A stretch of DNA of 53,351 nucleotides from an uncultured Marmoricola sp. (lineage in GTDB: Bacteria; Actinomycetota; Actinomycetes; Propionibacteriales; Nocardioidaceae), in the NCBI RefSeq assembly GCF_943913695.1, contig NZ_CALTZE010000005.1:1-53351 (forward strand), read 5' to 3'. Below are positions 52,986 to 53,351 of the stretch, in pieces. Each line of letters begins with the position of its first letter. Position 1 is the stretch's first letter. Under the pieces are notes generated by a model that did not search any database, was not told the origin of the DNA, and saw only the letters and a program-made list of their open reading frames with translations. Both the position numbers and the translations under genes were made by a program.

Positions 52986-53345
52986 ATGGGCCTGTTCCGC
53001 AAGCGCGGCGAGCCGCTCCGCCCGCCGCTCGCCGACCTCACCGCGACCCTCGACCTCGAGTCCGGACCGGTGAGCCTCCCCGACGTCGCCATCGGCGCCC
53101 GCGTCGACGCCGGACGGCTCACCGTCGAGGTCCACCACCCCACCTTCCCCGACCTGCCCGACGAGCCCCGTCTGCTGGCCGCCCGCGAGGTGCTCGTCGC
53201 CGTACTGGGCGAGAAGGGGCTGCGGCAGGTCGTCCACCAGCTGCGCGCCACGACGTACCCCCCGATCGACAGCTTCGGCCCCGAGAGCCTCCGCGCCTTC
53301 GCCCGCTCCCTCGGCGCCGACGTCGACCCGCCCCCGGTCGCCTAG
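52986..53345 (+). CDS. Hypothetical protein (119 aa)
   Basis: The 119-residue protein is complete, ending in TAG at 53343-53345. It looks alpha/beta, with TVEVHHPTFPDLPDEPRLLA and AREVLVAVLGEKGLRQVVHQ. No family is recognised. It is 12 bp past the previous gene and so likely in the same operon. The 6 bases after it end the window. Confidence 0.7.
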   Translation: MGLFRKRGEPLRPPLADLTATLDLESGPVSLPDVAIGARVDAGRLTVEVHHPTFPDLPDEPRLLAAREVLVAVLGEKGLRQVVHQLRATTYPPIDSFGPESLRAFARSLGADVDPPPVA

Positions 53346-53351
53346 CCCCCC

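Overview
The window is very GC-rich and carries marks of a high-GC actinobacterium: a WhiB-type iron-sulfur regulator, a mycothiol-dependent-isomerase-like protein, PGPGW and DUF2510-like proteins, a divergent glgC/glgM pair, and an actinobacterial sulfur-assimilation leader peptide. Gene content and codon use suggest a Nocardioides-like member of the Propionibacteriales; this is inference from recognised families, not a database match.

Positions 1 to about 7704 are the right-hand part of an integrated element whose left end lies outside the window. Read leftwards from its right edge it has a tyrosine integrase, a MerR/DUF433 antitoxin and DUF5615 PIN toxin pair, an excisionase, two small proteins (one a zinc ribbon), a primase-polymerase/D5 helicase replication protein, a WhiB-like protein with a zinc-finger tail, and a 283-residue unknown. 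Most of these genes overlap by ATGA. The element ends at the 3' part of a tRNA-Val-like gene (7677-7704) followed by a strong terminator hairpin. No virion structural genes are visible, so a satellite or integrative plasmid-like element fits better than a complete prophage.

From 7778 to 13010 lies a two-gene unit: a phospholipase D superfamily protein and a 1030-residue protein of unknown function. Positions 13200-22000 hold membrane and housekeeping genes (LapA-like, AI-2E transporter family, PGPGW, a K+ channel with an RCK domain, YihY/BrkB) and an AidB-like acyl-CoA dehydrogenase, plus a stand-alone domain resembling the OB fold of RsgA. Positions 23119-27414 form a maltose-1-phosphate/glycogen module (phosphoglucomutase, GlgC and divergent GlgM). 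Next come a MarR regulator with a divergent APH-like kinase and a dicarboxylate transporter with a divergent CitA/DcuS-type two-component system. A RimK-like ligase/protease/deacylase cluster, GlyA, and a sulfite-reduction operon behind a cysteine leader peptide follow. Two adjacent giant genes of unknown function (1394 and 1262 residues) fill 41181-49166. The window closes with a PPK2/HipA-like kinase/DUF3037 chain, an ATP-dependent DNA ligase and two small unknown genes.

The most striking unexplained signal is a set of large mirror-symmetric intergenic repeats. At 32894-33103 ten units of exactly 21 bp stand as five direct and five inverted copies; a smaller two-plus-two version lies at 41084-41166. 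A 92-bp palindrome occurs twice (21913-22004 and 22980-23071) on either side of an AbiEi/DUF559 gene, and another long palindrome lies between glgC and glgM. Three of these four places are at or beside gene 3' ends. The mobile element has its own mirror of tandem 9-mers next to its replication gene, which may be an origin.
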